A stretch of 64,000 nt of DNA from Bretschneidera sinensis. Lineage: Eukaryota; Streptophyta; Magnoliopsida; Brassicales; Akaniaceae. Location: assembly GCA_023935145.1 (NCBI GenBank), contig CM043705.1, positions 57,134,084 through 57,198,083 on the forward strand, read 5' to 3'. Position 1 is the first letter of the stretch. The number at the start of each line of letters is the position of its first letter. Under the pieces are notes generated by a model that was not told the DNA's origin, made no database searches, and saw only the letters and a program-made list of their open reading frames with translations. Position numbers and translations under genes: made by a program. Shown piece by piece: positions 58,126 through 64,000 of this stretch.

Positions 58126-59424
58126 TCAATAGTGCCAATCGTCGGGAGGAAGAGGACCGAAATGACTAAGCTGAGCCTGAATATGATCCATCTGGGCTTG
58201 CATATGAGCATTCTGATCTCTAACTTCAGTAAATAATCCTTGAGTTTCAACATTTAAGTTGGAGAAATCTTCATAAATGGAGCACATCCCAACTCGTAGA
58301 TCATCAAGCTTCAAGTCAGTAGCATGTTGTAGGTTGCTTACTGATACTTAGAAGCCTGCAAAACCTTGAAGTATAGCTGCTAAGTCAGAATTAGAACCAA
58401 CTGTGGGTCTTGGACCTTTGGCACACCTCTAAGCATTCATAGGAACTCCATATTCATCTTCTTCATCATCATCAGCCACATTTGCATCCTGAATCCTGAT
58501 GTGTTTTCTTGGCTTAGGATAAATGAAGCCTTGATGGATACGACATCTTATTTTCTCAAGGGATGAGGAGTTGATCACATCTTTCATCTCAATGTCAGTG
58601 TCTTCTACCTCAGAAAGTAGAATCTTAAGCTATTTAAAGAAAAGAATGATTCCCATTAGGTAATCCACCTCCATCACACTCAGCACTAGAAACAATGTTC
58701 CCAATAATGAAAGGGAAAAGGTTATAGACTGTCCCAATTTTTAGGCAATAGATTAGGAGAATGTCTAGCATAGAAAGATAATCTTGGTTTCTTGATCTAG
58801 GGTTAACACACCAGTTGATGATCAGGTTTATCATCTTAGAGCTCAATGACAGGTCGGGATAGGTATTATAGGTCTAGATCTTATACACATAGGTTGGATT
58901 GGCCTTAACAATCCTATAGGCTCCCTAAAATTCAAAATCCTTAGGCCAACCATCATTGGTCTATCTCATACCATCTTATTCAACACCTTTCTAATTAGGG
59001 CAAGTGTAAATGTTATCTCTTCACCCATGATAATGGTTTTAAAGAAAGGAGTAGAGGGTAAGGACTGTTTAATGCTGGTATAAAATTGGTGGATTAGCCT
59101 AATGTAGTATTTTTCATTGATTGTTACAAAGGTGGTCCAACCTAAGGCATCAAACAATGGTTTTATATCGAAGTTTTCATGTCTAAGATCAGGAAAATAA
59201 ATATAACTAGCTGAAAGGATTTTCTTATGCCTAATGATAGAGTCATGCCTATCTTTGGCATTTGAATCCCTAAAGAGATAAGCATCAAGGTTTTAAGGAG
59301 GAAAATCACTTGTTTCTCCTACCTTTTCCTTGCCTTTGGCTTATTGAACAACTTTCCTCGTTTTAGATTTGGAATTATATTTCCCGGAGTAAACTTTTTT
59401 CAAACGTTTTAGTCTTTTAGTCAT
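58126..59424 (-). pseudogene. Env-position extra ORF of copia G, decayed
   Basis: The start reads MTKRLKRLKKVYS at 59424. Then, in broken frames, it has DSIIRHKKIL, ALGWTTFVTINEKYYIRLIH with QFYTSIKQS (58966-59157), LIINWCVNPRSRNQDYLSML (58634-58846), and the tail VRDQNAHMQAQMDHIQAQLS (58126-58314). Order and spacing match the E copy, including an acidic region near 58440-58490 and the heptad-rich tail. This supports a real, conserved ORF in this lineage. Confidence 0.78.
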
Positions 59425-59644
59425 TGTGAGAAAAGAGGTAAAAAAAGAAGAAGATTTGAACAAAATGAAGAGTAAATGGTAAGAAAACTGATGAAAAGGT
59501 AAATGAAACCATTTGGGTTAGTATTTAAAAAGAAGATTAAGATCGGATTGATAGAGTAACTGACAAATTTGAAGTGAGATAATTTGAAACGACTTAGTCT
59601 TTTCGATATTTTTGAGTGAAATAACAATTTAATACCTGGAAGGG

Positions 59645-59652
59645 TATTTAAA
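59645..59652 (-). promoter_or_regulatory. TATA-like box before the extra ORF of copia G
   Basis: The minus strand reads ACTTTAAATACCC, ten bases downstream of the palindrome cluster and 221 bases upstream of the extra ORF start. It corresponds in place to the TATA box of E. Confidence 0.35.
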
Positions 59653-59661
59653 GTGTCATGT

Positions 59662-59931
59662 GTTCAATCGATTGGATAGGGGTTCAGCCGACTGAACGAG
59701 TCACAAATTTGAAGCTATTAAAAAATTATGGGCATTAAATAGATTGAAGGACTGTTTAGTCGACTAGATGAAAGTCTTCAAAAAACTGTAGAGTACTTTC
59801 AGTCGAATTAAAGAGTCGCAGAGAGTTGGGGGCTAAAATTAATGGGGGTTCAGTCGACTTTATAGTTGATTCAGTTAACTGAATCAAGATTTTCTTCATT
59901 CAGTCGATTGAATGACTCTATTTAGTCAACT
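59662..59931. repeat. Internal palindrome cluster of copia G
   Basis: Variants such as TCAATCGATTGGA, TTCAGCCGACTGAA, TTAGTCGACTAGATG, TTCAGTTAACTGAA, TTCAGTCGATTGAA and TTAGTCAACTGGAT. Positioned as in E between pol and the extra ORF. Confidence 0.75.
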
Positions 59932-60104
59932 GGATCAAGATTTTCAAAAAAATTCTAAACTTTAGACTAAGATTTTTGCAAGTCTTAATTACTTTATGCT
60001 ATTCTTGAGTGAGAGAAACATTAAATATGAGTTAATGCTCATTCACTTAGTGGCATATTTGCAAATGATGAATGAAAAGCAATTAAGCACATCAATATTC
60101 AAAG

Positions 60105-61480
60105 TTTTTAATACCCATTAATATTCTAATTTTACAGAAACTATCTTCATTCAAGGGTTTAGTAAGGATATTAACAATTTGATCTTTTGTAGGTATGAAT
60201 TTAAGTTTGATATCACCTTTTTGAGCATGATCTCTTATAAAACGACATCGAATCTCAATGTGTTTAGTTCTAGAATACTGAATTGGGGTTTTTGGCTAGA
60301 TTGATATCAATAGTGTTATCACAAAAGATTGGTTTATTTTCAAAATTCATGCTATAATCTTCTAGTTGTTGTTTTATCCGTAAAACTTGTGCACAACAAC
60401 TACCGACGGCTACATATTCAGCTTCGAGGGTTGATAATGCAACAAAATTTTATTTCTCTGAAAATCAAGAAGTTAACATGCAACCTAGAAATTAATATGT
60501 ACCGCTACTACTTTTTCTATATAACCTACATCCAACAAAATCAGCATCCAAGTACCCAACTAAGTAGAAATTAGATATTCTTGAATATAATAATCATAGA
60601 TTTTGAGTACCATGAAAATATCTTAAAATTGTTTTAACAGCCACTAAGCGAGATTCCTTAGGATTAGCTTTGAATATAGCACACATATATACACTGAACA
60701 TTATATCAGGCCTACTAGCAGTTAAGTAAAGTAAAGTGCCTATCATGCTTCTATACTTTTTAATTTCAACAGATTCACTTTATTCATCTAGATCAAGCTT
60801 TGTTAATATGCTCATAGGAGTTCCAATTGGTTTTGAATTCTCCATCCCAAACCTTTTTAGCAAATCTCTGGTGTATTTGGATTGATTGATAAAGATTCAT
60901 CCCTTTGATCGTTTGATTTGAAGTCTAAGGTAGTAGGTAAGCTCTCCCATCATACTCATCTCAAATTCACATTGCATATACTTAGCAAATTATGTAAACA
61001 TAGATTCATTAGAGGCACCAAATATAATATCATTTACATAAATTTGTACTAATAATGCATCATTCTTATGAGTTTTTGGAAAAAGATTTATATATATTTT
61101 TTCTCTTGTAAAACCATTTTCAAGTAAAAACTTAACTTTTCATACCATACTTTTGGAGCTTGCTTCAACCTATAAAGAGTTTTAGAAAACTCATAAACAT
61201 GGCTTGGAAGGTTAGGATCATCAAACCCAAGAGGTATTCAATATAAACCTTTTCTTCTATAAAACCATTTAAAAATGCACTTTTCACATCCATTTGAAGT
61301 AGCTTAAAATTTTTAAAGCATGCAAAAGCTAGAAACATACAAATAGCTTCTAATCTAGCTATGAGTGTATATATCTCATCAAAGTCTATTCCTTCTTCAT
61401 GATTGTAACAATTTGCAACAAGTTTAGCTTTGGTCCTAATTACAACTCCATTTTCATTAATTTTATTTCTAAACACTCAT
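60105..61480 (-). pseudogene. RT and RNase H of copia G
   Basis: 61165-61476 reads KINENGVVIRTKAKLVANCY and [20 protein letters not shown], with the catalytic Asp present. The rest, to about 60105, follows the E pol in several frames (RNase H pieces at 60380-60560), with stops throughout. Confidence 0.82.
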
Positions 61481-61535
61481 TTAGTTCCAATTATCGATTG
61501 ATCATTCGGATATTGAAACTAAAGTCTAAACTCTG

Positions 61536-62039
61536 TTTCTCTCAGACTGATTTAACTCCTCTTGCATAGCAAGAATCCAGTTTTCGTTAGTTTCAGCTTC
61601 AACAAAGGACTTAGGTTCTACTTGGGATAAGTAAGCTACAAAGTTGCATACATTTATAACAGAAGAACGAGTTCTCACCCCTTGTGAAGGATCACCAATC
61701 ACTTGATCAATTGGGTGATAATTCACATGCCTTCAATATTTGGGAAGTTTATTTTCTCGTTGACTTGTAGATGGTTGATTAACTTTGTTTCTCTAAAATT
61801 GATTTAACTCCTCCTGCATAGCAAGAATCCAATTTTCATCAGTTTCAGCTTCAACAAAGGACTTAGGTTCTACTTGGGATAAGTAAGCTACAAAGTTATA
61901 TACATTTTTAATAGAAGAACGAGTTTTTACCCCTTGTGAAGGATCACCAATCACTTGATCGATTGGGTGATAATTCATACACCTCCAATATTTGGGAAGT
62001 TTATTTCCTCGTTGATTTGTTGATGGTTGATCAAGTTTG
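61536..62039 (-). repeat. In-frame 252-bp tandem duplication in pol of copia G
   Basis: 61536-61787 and 61788-62039 are two direct copies, about 90% alike by eye. Each reads [17 protein letters not shown] and then [19 protein letters not shown], the segment just before RT. Element E has it once (31780-31960). 252 bp is 84 codons, so the frame was preserved. Confidence 0.9.
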
Positions 62040-63000
62040 GGAGTATCTTACCTCTTGATCCACTTGAGTATGACTTTATTTGGGGTCAAGAATAGGAGTA
62101 GAAACATATATTCTTGGAATAAAATCTATATCATAATCAAAAGAAACTTTTTTACTAATAATGGGTTAGTCTCATCAAAGACTACATGTACGGATTCTTC
62201 AATCACTAGAGTTCTTTTGTTAAAGACTCTATAAGTTTTAGAAAAGGTTGAATACCCTAAGAATATCCCTTCATCGGTCTTAGAGTAAAACTTACCTAAA
62301 TTAGTTTTATTGTTATTTAGGATGAAGCATTTACAACCGAAAGCTTAAAAATTAAGAGATATTAGGCTGTCTACCTTTCTATAGTTCATATGAAGTTTTG
62401 TTAAGAATAAGCCTAATTAATACTCTATTTAAAACATAACAAAAAGAGTTTATGGCTTTCACCCAAAAGTTTTTTGGTAAATTATTTTCACAAAGCATAG
62501 TTTTTGCAAATTCTTCTAGAACTCTATTTTCCCTTTCAACAACACCATTTTGTTGAGGAGTTCTAGGGACTGAAAAGTTGTGATCAATTCCATTTTCATC
62601 CTAAATTTTTGAAAAGCTTTGGTTTTCAAATTCTTTTCCATGACCACTTCAAATACTTGAAATATAAATTTATTTTTCATTTTGAACCTTCTTGTAAAAG
62701 TTCACAAAACCTTTATAAGCTTCATCCTTATAAGCAATAAAAGTAACAAAGGTATATCTTGAATAGTCATCAACAATAACAATAGCGTATTGTTGGCCAC
62801 CTAGACTAATATTGCTTATTGGACCAAACAAGTCCATAGGTAAAAGCTCTAATGGTCTAGAAGTTGAAATCACATTTTTGGATTTGAAAGAAACTCTTGT
62901 TTGTTTTCCCATTTGACAAAGATCATATACTTTGTCTTTTTCAAACTTGATTTTGGGAAGACCAACAACTAAATCTTTTCTTGAAAGGATTTTAATCAAA
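62040..63000 (-). pseudogene. Integrase of copia G
   Basis: The zinc-binding start SWLWHKRLSHVN and the core [40 protein letters not shown] are open in 62670-63368. The remainder to 62040 is frameshifted, including the PQQN and GRKPN-type stretches. Confidence 0.83.
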
Positions 63001-63420
63001 CTAATGTTCACATGGCTAAGTCTTTTATGCCATAGCCATGAGTTTTCAGTAAAAGCTGAAAAGCATTTTTTATTTTCCAAAGGTAAAGATTTTAAATCAA
63101 CTAAGTAGACATTTTCATGTCTTTGGCCAACAAACTTAATTTTATTATTCTTGATGTCTATTATAAGACAATGAGAGGATTCAAATACTACTTTTTTGCC
63201 TTTATCACAACTAATATTAAGCAAATTAGGCGTAAGGTTTTGTACATATAAAACATGATTAAAGGTTAAGAAATTTTTACCCATTTTACCATGTCTGATG
63301 ATTTTCATCTTGGTGTCATCTCCAATGGTGACGTGTTTGTCACCCCTTAGAGTCAACTCTTTGAACACACTTTAATCACCGGTCATATGCTTCGAGCACC
63401 CACTATGAAGGTACCAATGA
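63001..63420 (-). pseudogene. Protease of copia G
   Basis: Reads HWYLHSGCSKHMTGD, in which the catalytic Asp is replaced by His (GAT to CAT), followed by a stop, then FKELTLRGDKHVTIGDDTKM in the 62670-63368 stretch. Inactive. Confidence 0.82.
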
Positions 63421-63503
63421 TCACCTTTTTCCTTCATGTGGAGACATATCTACATTACTCATGGATACACAATAACACTTTTAAGTAACCAAAATTTCTT
63501 GGG

Positions 63504-63996
63504 TCATTTGGGGTTAGTCCTAAAAAATACGGCTCCTTTAGGGACCCATACTTTCTTAAAATTTATAAGGTGTTCTATAATTGTAGACCCGTTGATGATG
63601 CATGATCGTAGGATGATAGTTATATAAGTTTCTAAGACATCTTGAATATGCATGTCTATCATTACTTGGATAAGCATTCTTTGGATATATGTTTCTAGCA
63701 TAGTAATTATTAACATACATGTTATTTCTAGGGTATGCATGATAGTTATTTCTAGGATATGCATTCCTAGGATGTGCATTTTTTGAATATATATTCTTAG
63801 TATTTGTATTTCTAGGATGAGCATACATATGTACATAAGTATTTCTATGATTTCTATTCCTAGCATAGACATTTGAATTCTTTACATTAGAATTGAAATT
63901 TGTATTCGTAGGCTTCTTATCATTTTTCAAAGGAATATTTTTAACATTGCTAAGAGCCTTAGAAGTGGATGGTTCATTTTCATAAGTTGCATTCAC
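63504..63996 (-). pseudogene. His/Asn-rich linker of copia G
   Basis: Reads AHPRNTNTKNIYSKNAHPRN, AYPRNNYHAYPRNNMYVNN and KNAYPSNDRHAYSRC: the same HPRN/YPRN repeat architecture as copia E at 33430-33972, with different spacer residues. Leads into the protease. Confidence 0.7.
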
Positions 63997-64000
63997 AAAG

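Larger units (their letters stand above)
56311..64000 (-). mobile_element. Ty1/copia SIRE-like element G (3' part)
   Basis: Same layout as copia E on the minus strand: 3' LTR 56311-57492, polypurine tract, extra ORF (58126-59424), spacer with palindromes, RNase H/RT, integrase, protease and linker, running off the right edge before gag. Sequence is clearly related to E but diverged and heavily mutated, so it is older. Confidence 0.92.

Overview
This is nuclear DNA from a flowering plant, most likely a eudicot. The evidence is an AT-rich background packed with nested LTR retrotransposons primed by initiator tRNA-Met, tRNA-derived and TIR elements typical of plants, and two plant-specific genes: a BAHD acyltransferase and a WRINKLED1-type double-AP2 factor with spliceosomal introns. 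There are no bacterial-style operons.

Layout. 1-11283 is a nest on the minus strand. A Ty3/gypsy element A (its 5' LTR is 4144-6097; its 3' part runs off the left edge) sits in a TAT-like Ty3/gypsy element D (6098-6273 plus 8313-11283). D is also split by a solo LTR of A's family (6274-8312, duplication CTCTC). 12134-13609 is a TIR element. 15128-16522 (minus) is the intact BAHD gene, with an as-1-like double TGACG site upstream. 17511-18830 is a second TIR element. 18846-24336 is a hAT-like element (8-bp duplication ATAGGATG) carrying a truncated plus-strand gypsy copy B (20097-about 23820). A SINE lies at about 24727-24940. 25176-43365 is a gypsy element C (duplication TAAAT), whose 5' LTR is split by a young SIRE/Maximus-like copia element E (26543-36688, minus, duplication ATGCT). 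43436-44036 is a small hAT-like element. 44432-about 49673 is a decayed Tnt1/Tork-like copia element F, followed by a probable isolated LTR. 51332-53849 (minus) is the WRI-type gene, resolved here into eight exons including a 9-nt microexon. 55507-56192 is a third TIR element. From 56311 to the right edge is copia element G, an older relative of E.

The most unusual signal is in elements E and G. Both carry an extra ORF between pol and the 3' LTR, in the position of the SIRE env-like gene, with an acidic linker and a heptad-like C-terminal tail. In E, the spacer in front of that ORF holds about ten copies of a 12-bp palindrome (CCAGTCGACTGG and variants) followed at once by a consensus TATA box. 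The same palindrome is clustered upstream of the TATA box in the LTR U3. G keeps a diverged version of the same layout. This suggests a second, internal promoter that shares enhancer units with the LTR. It is an inference from layout and needs transcript data.

Only the two host genes look functional. Nearly everything else is transposon sequence in various stages of decay. Element E has the best preserved coding capacity, with an uninterrupted 716-codon RT-RNase H ORF.
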